Assembly (NCBI RefSeq): GCF_001428025.1
Contig: NZ_LMSC01000007.1
Location: forward strand, 101,636 to 165,635
Source: Phycicoccus sp. Soil748
Lineage (GTDB): Bacteria > Actinomycetota > Actinomycetes > Actinomycetales > Dermatophilaceae
DNA: 64,000 bases
Direction: 5' to 3'
Below the pieces are notes generated by a model, which saw only the letters and a program-made list of their open reading frames with translations, made no database searches and had not been told where the DNA came from. A program made the translations under genes and the position numbers. Shown in pieces: positions 27,923 through 36,038 of this stretch; position 1 is the first letter of the stretch, and each line of letters starts with the position of its first letter.

Positions 27923-29748
27923 GCGACGAGCGGGACCCGGCCACCGACACCCCCGGCCCCGACCAGCGGAGGGTCCCCGAGGGCGGGGAGTGGTCCGGCA
28001 CGCAGGGGTCTGCGGCACAGGGGTCTGCGGCACGCGAGTCTGCGGCACACGAGTCTGCGGCACACGAGCCGGCCGCGCCACGCGAGGACGTGCAGTGGCA
28101 CGAGGACCAGCACGCGTCGCAGCCGTGGGACCCGTGGGCCCCGCCGCCCGCCGAGGCCGCCCAGCCCGTCGACCAGACCCAGCCGGTCGCTGCCGACCAC
28201 ACGCAGCCCGTCGACCAGACCCAGCCGGTCGCTGCCGACCACACGCAGCCCGTCGACCTGTCGCACACCCAGGAGATCTCGGGTGCTCCGGGGGTCGGCG
28301 CTCCCCGGCACGGGACGCCGCACCACGAAGACGCCCCGCACCACGACGCCCCGACGGCCTGGGCCCACGAGCCGACCGGCTGGCCCGGTGACCAGGCCGC
28401 GCACGGCGGTCGGGCCCCGCTCGGGAGCTCGCCGGTGCCCGGCGCCCAGACCGACCCCGGAAACCACAGCCACCCGTCTGCAGCCGCGGCGGGGCAGGCG
28501 GCCGGCGTGCCGACCGCCGCAGCCCACGGCGGGTGGGACCCCATCACGGCCGACCACGCCGACGGCGGGTACGGCGGCCAGCGGGCCCGGTGGGCCGGCG
28601 ACCACCCCGTACCGGCCACCGCCCCCCATCAGAAGGGACCGGGCTGGGGCGCGCTCGTGGCCGTCGCCGCTGTCGCGGCGCTCGTCGCGGCCACGCTCGG
28701 TGGCATGTTCGGCGGCTGGCTCGGCGCCACCGACCGGCTCGGCTTCGGCCGCCTGGACCGCACGCCGACCTCGATCCCGTCCGCGGGCGCGGGCGCCACG
28801 GCGCGGCCCGAGGGGTCCATCGCCAACATCGCGGCCAAGGCGCTGCCCAGCGTCGTGACCATCAAGGTCAAGGGCGCCGACGGCGCAGGCACGGGGTCGG
28901 GGTTCGTCCTCGACCGTGACGGCCACATCATCACCAACAACCACGTGGTCGCCAGCGCAGCCGACGGCGGCACGATCAAGGTCGAGCTCTCCAACGGCAC
29001 CGAGATCAGCGCGACGATCGTGGGCCGGGACGGCTCCTACGACCTCGCCGTCCTCAAGACCTCCCGCACCGACCTGCAGCCCCTGGTCATGGGGTCGTCC
29101 AAGGACGTCGTCGTCGGCGACCAGGTCATCGCGGTCGGGGCGCCGCTCGGCCTGGAGTCCAGTGTCACGTCCGGCATCGTCAGCGCGCTCGACCGCCCGG
29201 TGAGCCCCGGCGGTGACGGCGACCAGCAGTCGTTCATCAACGCGATCCAGACCGATGCGGCCATCAACCCCGGCAACAGCGGCGGCCCGCTGCTGGACAT
29301 GCAGGGCCACGTCATCGGCATCAACTCCGCGATCGCCCGCATCCCCGGCTCGAGCGACAGCCAGTCCGGCAACATCGGCGTCGGCTTCTCGATCCCCAGC
29401 GACCAGGTCGTCAAGACCGCCCAGCAGCTCATCAAGACCGGCAAGGCCGAGCACCCGGTCATCGGCGTCATCCTCGACCGGCAGTACACCGGCGAGGGCG
29501 TCAAGATCCTCGAGTCCGCGTCCGGCGGCAGTGGCAACCCGGTCACACCCAACGGCCCGGCCGGCAAGGCGGGGGTCAAGCCCGGTGACGTGATCGTCGA
29601 GTTCGACGGCAGGCCGGTCAACGACCCCGACGACCTCGTGGTCGCGATCCGCGCCAAGAGCGTCGGTGACAGGGTGTCGATGAAGGTGCGCCGCGGGAGT
29701 GAGACGATCAGTGTGACGGTCACCCTGACCGGCACCTCGGGCAGCTAG
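27919..29748 (+). CDS. htrA: HtrA/DegP-type serine protease with PDZ domain
   Basis: A 609-residue S1C protease. A Gln/His/Pro-rich cytoplasmic region (about 230 residues) precedes one membrane helix (ALVAVAAVAALVAATLGGMF), so the protease domain is extracytoplasmic. The catalytic triad is His342 (TNNHVVA), Asp375 (SYDLAVL) and Ser454 (NPGNSGGPLLD); a C-terminal PDZ domain follows (AGVKPGDVIVEFDGRPVND). It fits the quality-control protease of the SigE regulon. The N-terminal region is built of 15-bp and 42-bp tandem repeats, an unusual feature for this family. The ATG overlaps the rseA stop. Confidence 0.93.
   Translation: MSDERDPATDTPGPDQRRVPEGGEWSGTQGSAAQGSAARESAAHESAAHEPAAPREDVQWHEDQHASQPWDPWAPPPAEAAQPVDQTQPVAADHTQPVDQTQPVAADHTQPVDLSHTQEISGAPGVGAPRHGTPHHEDAPHHDAPTAWAHEPTGWPGDQAAHGGRAPLGSSPVPGAQTDPGNHSHPSAAAAGQAAGVPTAAAHGGWDPITADHADGGYGGQRARWAGDHPVPATAPHQKGPGWGALVAVAAVAALVAATLGGMFGGWLGATDRLGFGRLDRTPTSIPSAGAGATARPEGSIANIAAKALPSVVTIKVKGADGAGTGSGFVLDRDGHIITNNHVVASAADGGTIKVELSNGTEISATIVGRDGSYDLAVLKTSRTDLQPLVMGSSKDVVVGDQVIAVGAPLGLESSVTSGIVSALDRPVSPGGDGDQQSFINAIQTDAAINPGNSGGPLLDMQGHVIGINSAIARIPGSSDSQSGNIGVGFSIPSDQVVKTAQQLIKTGKAEHPVIGVILDRQYTGEGVKILESASGGSGNPVTPNGPAGKAGVKPGDVIVEFDGRPVNDPDDLVVAIRAKSVGDRVSMKVRRGSETISVTVTLTGTSGS
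28005..28080 (+). repeat. 15-bp tandem repeats inside htrA
   Basis: About five imperfect copies of a 15-base unit built on GGTCTGCGGCACAGG/GCGAG, in frame, encoding repeats of the type GSAAQ/ESAAH. They lie in the low-complexity cytoplasmic region of the protease. A unit that is a multiple of three keeps the frame when copy number changes. Confidence 0.75.
28162..28257 (+). repeat. 42-bp tandem repeat inside htrA
   Basis: Two identical 42-base units (28162-28203 and 28204-28245) plus 12 bases of a third. Each encodes the 14 residues QPVDQTQPVAADHT. The identity of the two units suggests recent duplication by slippage or unequal exchange; copy number is likely to vary between strains. Confidence 0.9.
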
Positions 29749-29759
29749 GACGGAGCACT

Positions 29760-30104
29760 GTGCTTGACGTCAACGGGTGGGAGTTCGTCGCCCTGATCGT
29801 GCTCGCCGTGGTCATCCTCGGCCCCGAGCGGCTGCCCGAGTACGCCGCGAAGCTGGGCCGCTTCGTCCGCCAGGCCCGCGCGATGGCCGAGGGCGCGAAG
29901 GGGCAGCTGCGCGAGCAGATGGGTCCCGAGTTCGACGACATCAACTGGAAGCAGTACGACCCGCGGCAGTACGACCCGCGCCGGATCGTCCGCGAGGCGC
30001 TGTTCGACCCGCCCCCGGACGCCGAGGAGGCCGGGGTGCCGACCCCGGCGGTGGTCGCCCACGACCCCGCGCTGGCGACGCCGTACGACGAGGACGCGAC
30101 CTAG
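29760..30104 (+). CDS. tatB: Sec-independent translocase protein TatB
   Basis: A 114-residue protein with an N-terminal membrane helix (FVALIVLAVVILG), the conserved GPERLPEYAAKLGR elbow and an amphipathic helix running into a charged tail. This is the TatB subunit that, with TatA and TatC, exports folded proteins carrying a twin-arginine signal. GTG 29760 begins 11 bases after the htrA stop. The link to sigE-rseA-htrA is conserved in actinobacteria. At least one putative Tat substrate (the lipoprotein at 36994-37782) is in this window. Confidence 0.9.
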   Translation: MLDVNGWEFVALIVLAVVILGPERLPEYAAKLGRFVRQARAMAEGAKGQLREQMGPEFDDINWKQYDPRQYDPRRIVREALFDPPPDAEEAGVPTPAVVAHDPALATPYDEDAT

Positions 30105-30111
30105 CCGGTCC

Positions 30112-31257
30112 TCAGCGGCCGACGGGCGAGAGGCCGAGCGAGCGCCCGGCCAGTCCGCGCGAGCGGGTGGCGAGGCCGCGCGCGATGCCCCGCAGGGCCA
30201 CGCCGGCGGCGGAGTCGGGGTTGCGCAGCACGACGGGCAGGCCCTCGTCGGCGCCCTCACGCAGGTTGGTGTCGAGCGGGATCTGGCCCAGCAGCGGCAC
30301 GTCGGCGCCCACCGCGCGGGTGAGCGACTCGGAAACACGCTGGCCGCCGCCCGAGCCGAAGATCTCCTGGCGCGAGCCGTCGGGCAGCTCGAGCCACGAC
30401 ATGTTCTCGATGACGCCGACGATCCGCTGGTGCGTCTGCAGGGCGATCGACCCGGCGCGCTCGGCGACCTCGGCGGCGGCCTGCTGCGGGGTGGTCACCA
30501 CGAGGATCTCGGCGCCGGGGATGAGCTGGGCCACCGAGATCGCGATGTCACCGGTGCCGGGCGGCAGGTCGAGGAGCAGGACGTCGAGGTCGCCCCAGAA
30601 CACGTCGCCGAGGAACTGCTGCAGCGCCCGGTGGAGCATGGGGCCGCGCCACACGACGGGCTGGTTGCCGGGGACGAACATGCCGATCGAGATGACCTTC
30701 ACGTCGTGGCTCACCGGCGGCAGGATCATGTCGTCGACCTGCGTCGGGCGGTGCTCGACGCCGAGCATGCGCGGGACCGAGAACCCGTACACGTCGGCGT
30801 CCACGACGCCCACGCGCAGGCCGGAGGCGGCGAGCGAGGCCGCGAGGTTGACGGTGACCGAGGACTTGCCGACGCCACCCTTGCCGGACGCCACGGCGTA
30901 CACGCGGGTGAGGCTGCCGGGCTTGGCGAAGGGGATCTCGCGCTCGGCGGTGCCACCGCGCAGCTGGGTGCGCAGGGCGGTGCGCTGCTCGTCGCTCATG
31001 ACGCCGAGGTCGACCTTCACGCCGGTGACGCCGGGCACGGCGGCCAGCGCGCGGGTGGTGTCCTTGGTGAGCGTGTCCTTCATCGGGCAGCCCGACACGG
31101 TGAGCAGGATCGTGACGGCGACGCGGCCGGCCTCGTCGACCGTGCAGCTCTCCACCATCCCGAGCTCGGTGACCGGCTTGCGGATCTCCGGGTCGATGAC
31201 CGTGGCCAGGGCTTGGTGGAGGGCCTCGTCGGTCACTGGGGCTGCGGGGTGGGACAT
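30112..31257 (-). CDS. mrp: Mrp/NBP35-type P-loop ATPase
   Basis: A 381-residue iron-sulfur carrier-type ATPase. The first 90 residues are a MIP18/DUF59 domain. The P-loop is GKGGVGKSS (about residues 125-133), followed by VVDADVYGFSVPRM and LDVLLLDLPPGTGDI. The family-typical C-terminal CxxC that bridges a shared Fe-S cluster is replaced: the region reads ENMSWLELPDGSRQEIFGSG, with no cysteines. This is usual for actinobacterial Mrp and leaves the cluster-carrier role less certain. It converges with tatB (7-base gap). Confidence 0.9.
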   Translation of the reverse strand: MSHPAAPVTDEALHQALATVIDPEIRKPVTELGMVESCTVDEAGRVAVTILLTVSGCPMKDTLTKDTTRALAAVPGVTGVKVDLGVMSDEQRTALRTQLRGGTAEREIPFAKPGSLTRVYAVASGKGGVGKSSVTVNLAASLAASGLRVGVVDADVYGFSVPRMLGVEHRPTQVDDMILPPVSHDVKVISIGMFVPGNQPVVWRGPMLHRALQQFLGDVFWGDLDVLLLDLPPGTGDIAISVAQLIPGAEILVVTTPQQAAAEVAERAGSIALQTHQRIVGVIENMSWLELPDGSRQEIFGSGGGQRVSESLTRAVGADVPLLGQIPLDTNLREGADEGLPVVLRNPDSAAGVALRGIARGLATRSRGLAGRSLGLSPVGR

Positions 31258-31266
31258 GCCCCCATG

Positions 31267-31839
31267 CTAGGTCGCGGGCAGGTCGCGCGAAGAACCGGTG
31301 CCGCCGGCAGCGCTGTCGTCCTCGTCACTGCGCTGGCGCACCTCGAGCCCGCGGTCCTCCATCTCCTCGAGCAGGCTGCGCAGCTCGGAGCGGACGAAGT
31401 CGCGGGTCGCGGTGTCGCGCATGGCCAGCCGCAGCGCCGCGACCTCGCGGGTCAGGAACTCGGTGTCGGCGAGGTTGCGCTCGTCCCGCGCGCGGTCCTG
31501 CTCCAGGGCCACGCGGTCGCGGTCGGCCTGGCGGTTCTGCGCGAGCAGGATCAGGGGCGCGGCGTACGACGCCTGCAGGCTCAGCATGAGCGTGAGGAAG
31601 ATGAACGCGTAGGGGTCCCAGCGCAGGTCGGCTGGACCGACGGCGTTCCAGCCGATCCACAGGACCACGAACGCGGTCATGTAGATGAGGAAGCGCGGTG
31701 TGCCCATGAAGCGGGCGAAGCGCTCGCTCCAGACGCCGAAGGTCTCCTGGTTGACGGATGGGCGGGGCAGCAGGGTGCGGCGCGTCTCGCGCGGCTGGTC
31801 GAGCCGGGCGACGGCGCGGCCGGGGCGCTGGTCAGCCAC
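31267..31839 (-). CDS. DUF1003 membrane protein
   Basis: A 190-residue protein with two membrane helices (FLIYMTAFVVLWIGWNAVG and FIFLTLMLSLQASYAAPLIL, residues about 49-95) and long soluble ends. FGVWSERFARFMGTPRFL and LMLSLQASYAAPLILLAQNR are the DUF1003 signatures. A C-terminal coiled-coil-like helix follows. Function unknown. It overlaps the MgtE-like gene by eight bases, and the two are next to each other in many actinobacteria, so a shared role in ion homeostasis is possible but not shown. GTG 31839 is the likely start. Confidence 0.86.
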   Translation of the reverse strand: MADQRPGRAVARLDQPRETRRTLLPRPSVNQETFGVWSERFARFMGTPRFLIYMTAFVVLWIGWNAVGPADLRWDPYAFIFLTLMLSLQASYAAPLILLAQNRQADRDRVALEQDRARDERNLADTEFLTREVAALRLAMRDTATRDFVRSELRSLLEEMEDRGLEVRQRSDEDDSAAGGTGSSRDLPAT

Positions 31840-33109
31840 GGGTCACCTCGTGCCGCTCCTCGCGCCAGTCGTCGGGGAGGATGTGGTCGAGCACGTCGTC
31901 GACGGTGACCGCGCCGACCAGCCGGCCGTCCGCGTCGACGACCGGGACGCCGACGAGGTTGTAGGTCGCGAGCATGCGCGTGACCTGGCCGAGCGGGGCG
32001 TCGGCCGTGAGGGGCTCGATCTCCTTGTCGAGGATGCCGCCGATGGAGCCGTGCGGGGGCTCGCGCAGCAGGCGCTGGATGTGCACCATGCCGAGGTACT
32101 TGCCCGTCGGCGTCTCGTGCGGTGCGCGGCAGACGTAGATGGTGGAGGCCAGGGAGGGGGAGAGCTCGACCCGACGGACGACGGCGAGGGCCTCGGCGAT
32201 CGACGCCTCCGGCCCCAGGATCACCGGCTCGGTGGTCATCATGCCGCCGGCCGACTCCTCGTCGTAGGTCAGCAGGCGGCGCAGGTCGGCGGCCTCGTCG
32301 GGCTCCATGAGCTGGAGCAGCTCCTCCTGCTTCTCCGTCGTGAGGTTGTGCAGCAGGTCGGTGGCGTCGTCGGGCTCCATGGCCTCGAGCACGTCGGCGG
32401 CGCGCTCGACGGGCAGCGAGTCGAGGATCTCCACCTGGTCGTCCTCGGGCAGCTCCTCGAGGACGTCGGCCAGCTTGTCGTCGTCCATCGCCTCGGCCAC
32501 CTCGGCCCGGCGCTTGGGGGACAGGTCGTGGATGACGTCGGCGAGGTCGGCGGACTTGAGGTCGTCGTAGGTCTCGAGCAGCAGCGCCGCCGACTGGCCG
32601 CTGGAGGACTGGTGGATGCCGCTGACGTCCTCGACGGGGACCAGCACCGTCGCTCCACGACGCCGGCGGAACGGCCCGAGGCTGCCACGGCCGGGACCGC
32701 CCTGGCGGACGAAGACCTTGGAGATGGACCAGTCGCGGCTGCGCTCCTGCTCGATGGCGACGTCCTCGACCGTCGCGGCGTACGGCCCCTCGGGGTCGGC
32801 CACGGTCACCGGGCGCTCGAGGATCTCGGCCATGACCAGGACCTCGTTGGTGCGCTGCTCGAAGCGGCGCATGTTGACCAGGCCGGTGGTGATGACCTGG
32901 CCGCCGTCGACGGAGGTCACCCTCGTCATGGGCACGAAGACGCGACGTCGGCCGGGCACCTCCACGACGAGGCCGATGACGCGGGGACGTCGCCGGGAGG
33001 CGCCGAACGTCACCACGACGTCGCGGACGCGACCCACCTGGTCGCCGAGCGGGTCGAACACGCTCAGGCTCGTCAGGCGGCCCACGAAGACACGCGACGG
33101 AGTGCTCAC
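31832..33109 (-). CDS. MgtE N-terminal/CBS protein without channel domain
   Basis: A 425-residue protein with, in order, a PRC-barrel-like N-terminus (GRLTSLSVFDPLGDQVGRVRD), an MgtE intracellular N-terminal domain of helical repeats (ELPEDDQVEILDSLPVERAA, EPDDATDLLHNLTTEKQEEL) and a pair of CBS domains (ESAGGMMTTEPVILGPEAS; NLVGVPVVDADGRLVGAVTV). The five-helix membrane pore of true MgtE magnesium channels is absent. It may therefore sense Mg/adenylates for another protein. It overlaps the DUF1003 gene, which supplies two membrane helices; that partnership is inference. Confidence 0.88.
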   Translation of the reverse strand: MSTPSRVFVGRLTSLSVFDPLGDQVGRVRDVVVTFGASRRRPRVIGLVVEVPGRRRVFVPMTRVTSVDGGQVITTGLVNMRRFEQRTNEVLVMAEILERPVTVADPEGPYAATVEDVAIEQERSRDWSISKVFVRQGGPGRGSLGPFRRRRGATVLVPVEDVSGIHQSSSGQSAALLLETYDDLKSADLADVIHDLSPKRRAEVAEAMDDDKLADVLEELPEDDQVEILDSLPVERAADVLEAMEPDDATDLLHNLTTEKQEELLQLMEPDEAADLRRLLTYDEESAGGMMTTEPVILGPEASIAEALAVVRRVELSPSLASTIYVCRAPHETPTGKYLGMVHIQRLLREPPHGSIGGILDKEIEPLTADAPLGQVTRMLATYNLVGVPVVDADGRLVGAVTVDDVLDHILPDDWREERHEVTRG

Positions 33110-33130
33110 GCCGCAAGGCTATCCGGCTGG

Positions 33131-33739
33131 TCAGTCCCCGGCAGGGAGGTGGCTGCCGCGACGGCGGCGCGGGCGTCCACGCCAGTGCCACGGGCGCCAG
33201 TGGGAGGTCGTCGCGTCGGACGGCGGGACAGGTGCGGCCCCTGACCCCGCGCCGTACGAGCCAGGTGCCTCGAGCGGCGCCCCGAAGGGGGTGACGGCGC
33301 GGACGGTGCACTCGCGCGACCAGCGCTCGACCACGTCGTCGGTGGCGTTGAGGCGCCCGGCCTTGAGCGCCTCGGTGGCCGCGGCCCACTGCTCGTCCTG
33401 CGGGCCGACCTCGCGCACGCTGGCGTTGACGGTCAGGAGCCGGCCACCGTTGTGCTTGCTGCGCAGCACCAGCACGACCTCGGCAGGCAGCCACGGCAGC
33501 GTCTGCTCGCCCGGGCCCGAGACGACGTAGACGGTGTCGTCGGCCCACGCGTGCCAGAACGGCCAGGCGCGGTCGCCGGGCGGTTGCACCCACATCAGGC
33601 CGGACTTGGCGGCAGCCTCCGCGAAGAGCGCGGTGACGTTGAGCTGGGTGACCGCTGCCGGGCCCGCGCTCGCGTCAGCGGGGGTCGCGCCGGCCACGGC
33701 CGGGGCGGCGCCGGGCCCCTCGCTGGCGGTGTCGGTCAC
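33131..33739 (-). CDS. Conserved hypothetical protein
   Basis: A 202-residue protein not assigned to a family. The N-terminal 30 residues are Ala/Pro-rich; the centre (about 32-130) is folded, with GDRAWPFWHAWADDTVYVVS and LPAEVVLVLRSKHNGGRLL, a pattern loosely like FMN-binding split barrels of the pyridoxamine-oxidase type. The C-terminus is basic ([16 protein letters not shown]). It lies 22 bases upstream of the MgtE-like gene on the same strand and probably heads that three-gene operon. Function unknown. Confidence 0.65.
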   Translation of the reverse strand: MTDTASEGPGAAPAVAGATPADASAGPAAVTQLNVTALFAEAAAKSGLMWVQPPGDRAWPFWHAWADDTVYVVSGPGEQTLPWLPAEVVLVLRSKHNGGRLLTVNASVREVGPQDEQWAAATEALKAGRLNATDDVVERWSRECTVRAVTPFGAPLEAPGSYGAGSGAAPVPPSDATTSHWRPWHWRGRPRRRRGSHLPAGD

Positions 33740-33790
33740 ACGTGAACTGTGTCATAACCGCCCCGGCTGCGTCGCTGCTAGCGTCGCCGC

Positions 33791-34882
33791 GTGCGCAGCC
33801 CCAAGGACTTCTTCCGACCCCTGGCCGTGGGCGCTCCCGCCCCCCTCACGCAGGTGCCCGCGAGGCCCTCCCGGGTGATCCACTTCTTCGACCCGGGCAA
33901 CGAGAAGATGGCGGCGAAGGTGCCTGCCATGGTGGGCACGGTCGACGTCCTGCTCGGCAACCTCGAGGACGCCGTCAAGGCCGACCGCAAGGTCGCGGCG
34001 CGCGAGGGGCTCGTGGCGATCGCCAAGGCCACCGACTTCGGCGACTCCACCCAGCTGTGGACCCGGGTCAACAGCCTCGACAGCCCCTGGGTGCTCGACG
34101 ACCTCACCACCCTGGTCACCGAGATCGGCGACAAGCTCGACGTCATCATGGTGCCCAAGGTGCAGGGCCCGGAGGACATCCACTACGTCGACCGCCTGCT
34201 GGCCCAGCTCGAGGCCAAGGCGGGCCTGACCCGGCCGATCCTCGTGCACGCCATCCTCGAGACCGCCCGCGGCGTCGCCAACGTCGAGCAGATCGCCGGG
34301 GCGAGCCCGCGCATGCAGGGCATCTCCCTCGGACCCGCCGACCTCGCGGCCGACCGCCGGATGAAGACGACGCGCGTGGGCGGCGGCCACCCTGCCTACC
34401 TCGTGCGCCAGGACCCGCCCGCCGGCGTCGACGACGCGGTCCACGCGTCGCGGGCCACCTACCAGCAGGACCTGTGGCACTACACGATCGCCCGCATGGT
34501 CGACGCCTGCGCGATGCACGGGATCTTCCCCTACTACGGCCCGTTCGGGGACATCGCCGACGTCGTCGCCTGCGAGGACCAGTTCCGCAACGCCTTCCTG
34601 CTCGGCTGCGTCGGCACGTGGTCGCTGCACCCGGTGCAGGTCGAGATCGCCAAGCGGGTGTTCAGCCCCTCACCGGAGGACGTGGCGCACGCGCGTCGCG
34701 TGGTCGAGGCCATGGGTGACGGGACCGGCGCGGTGATGCTCGACGGCAAGATGGAGGACGACGCCTCCCTCAAGCAGTGCCTGGTCATGCTCGAGCTCGC
34801 GGAGCGGCTCGCCGCGCTCGACCCCGAGCTCGCGCAGGCGTACTCCGCGCAGTCGCCCCAGCCTGCGGGCGGGGGTGCGTGA
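33791..34882 (+). CDS. HpcH/HpaI-CitE family CoA-ester lyase (malyl-CoA lyase-like)
   Basis: A 363-residue TIM-barrel aldolase of the CitE/HpcH family. [39 protein letters not shown] and [15 protein letters not shown] follow the order of malyl-CoA/beta-methylmalyl-CoA lyases; the Glu/Asp of LEDAV and ETA would bind Mg. It is longer than ordinary CitE and contains an insert ([15 protein letters not shown]), as in ethylmalonyl-CoA-pathway Mcl1. A second, shorter CitE protein follows with overlapping start and stop. Product assignment beyond CoA-ester lyase is inference. Confidence 0.83.
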   Translation: MRSPKDFFRPLAVGAPAPLTQVPARPSRVIHFFDPGNEKMAAKVPAMVGTVDVLLGNLEDAVKADRKVAAREGLVAIAKATDFGDSTQLWTRVNSLDSPWVLDDLTTLVTEIGDKLDVIMVPKVQGPEDIHYVDRLLAQLEAKAGLTRPILVHAILETARGVANVEQIAGASPRMQGISLGPADLAADRRMKTTRVGGGHPAYLVRQDPPAGVDDAVHASRATYQQDLWHYTIARMVDACAMHGIFPYYGPFGDIADVVACEDQFRNAFLLGCVGTWSLHPVQVEIAKRVFSPSPEDVAHARRVVEAMGDGTGAVMLDGKMEDDASLKQCLVMLELAERLAALDPELAQAYSAQSPQPAGGGA

Positions 34883-35781
34883 TGGGTGATCCCCACGGCT
34901 CGCAGGAGCAGGCGGCCTACCGTCCGCGGAGGTCCGTGCTCTACATGCCGGCGTCCAACGAGCGCGCGCTCGAGAAGGCCAAGTCACTGCCGGTCGACGC
35001 CCTGATCCTCGACCTCGAGGATGCCGTGGCCCCGGATGCAAAGGTGGAGGCGCGCGAGAACGCCTGTGCTGCAGCACGATCGGGTGACTACGGCCGGCGC
35101 GAGGTGACCATCAGGGTCAACGGCAGCGGCACCCAGTGGCACGAGGACGACCTGCGCGCGGTGTGCGCGGCCGGACCGGACGCCGTCGTGGTGCCCAAGG
35201 TCGGGTCCGCCGACGAGGTCCGTCGGCTCGTCGGGGCGATGGAGGCGGCGGGCGCGCCCGCGCACACCGAGCTCTGGGCCATGGTCGAGACCCCGCGGGC
35301 GATGCTGCACTGCGAGGAGATCGCCGCCGCGTCCGACCGCCTGACCGTCCTGGTCATGGGCACCAACGACCTGGCCAAGGAGCTGCGGGCGGAGCACGTG
35401 CCCGGCCGGCAGCCGCTGCTCGCGGGCCTCGGCCTCTGCCTGCTGGCCGCCCGGGCCACCGGCAAGGCCATCCTCGACGGCGTCTACAACGACGTCCGCG
35501 ACGCCGATGGTTTCGCCGCCGAGTGCCGCCAGGGCCGGGAGCTCGGGTTCGACGGCAAGACGCTCGTCCACCCGGGTCAGGTCGAGGCCTGCAACGAGGT
35601 CTTCGCTCCCAGCCCCGAGGCCGTCGAGGAGGCCCGCGGCCTGCTCGCCGCCTGGGAGGCCGGCGCCGGGGCCGGGGTCGTGGTGCACCGGGGCCGGATG
35701 GTCGAGGCGCTGCACGTCGACACCGCCAGCCGGGTCCTGGCCGTCCACGAGGCCATCACCGGGGGCGCCTCGAACGGTTGA
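34882..35781 (+). CDS. CitE/HpcH family CoA-ester lyase or thioesterase
   Basis: A 299-residue CitE-like protein (RRSVLYMPASNERALEKA, ILDLEDAVAPDAK, VVVPKVGSADEVR, AMVETPRAMLHCEEIAA, KTLVHPGQVEACNEVF). This order is shared by citramalyl-CoA lyase and the (3S)-malyl-CoA thioesterase Mcl2, and by mycobacterial CitE. ATG 34882 overlaps the upstream stop by one base; GTG 34879 would overlap by four. The coupling with the longer lyase suggests that one acts on the product of the other. The exact reaction cannot be read from sequence. Confidence 0.82.
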   Translation: MGDPHGSQEQAAYRPRRSVLYMPASNERALEKAKSLPVDALILDLEDAVAPDAKVEARENACAAARSGDYGRREVTIRVNGSGTQWHEDDLRAVCAAGPDAVVVPKVGSADEVRRLVGAMEAAGAPAHTELWAMVETPRAMLHCEEIAAASDRLTVLVMGTNDLAKELRAEHVPGRQPLLAGLGLCLLAARATGKAILDGVYNDVRDADGFAAECRQGRELGFDGKTLVHPGQVEACNEVFAPSPEAVEEARGLLAAWEAGAGAGVVVHRGRMVEALHVDTASRVLAVHEAITGGASNG

Positions 35782-36038
35782 GGAATCAACCGGGAGATCG
35801 AGGCAACCTTTCTCGTCCCCACCGCGTCTGGGTGGTTGCGGTCGTCCTCGGGGGGAGGGCGGCCGCACCATGCTTTCCGGCCCGGACCGCGTCCCGCCGG
35901 GTCTTGCAGCGCCCCGCCAGGTCTCGGGTCGGCAACGAGGCGGGTTTCGCGACAACCAGTTTGCGTGCTGGTGCGTCACCATGAGTGAGGTTCCGTACGG
36001 GCGGGGGAGTCCCCGCGTGCGCTGACGAGAGGGACACC
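35782..36038. other. Intergenic region before the L,D-transpeptidase gene
   Basis: About 257 bases with no convincing gene. It should hold the promoter of the L,D-transpeptidase. A short hairpin (GCGGGG/CCCCGC, 36001-36016, GAGT loop) lies just before the ribosome binding site and could affect translation. I compared it loosely with known cell-wall-gene leader riboswitches but could not match one. Confidence 0.4.

Noticed and set aside
28005..28257. CRISPR-like array
   Set aside because: The units are directly adjacent, coding and without spacers, so they are protein-coding tandem repeats.
35782..36038. Cell-wall-gene riboswitch (c-di-AMP type) before the L,D-transpeptidase
   Set aside because: I could not line up the conserved core elements; only a short hairpin is seen.
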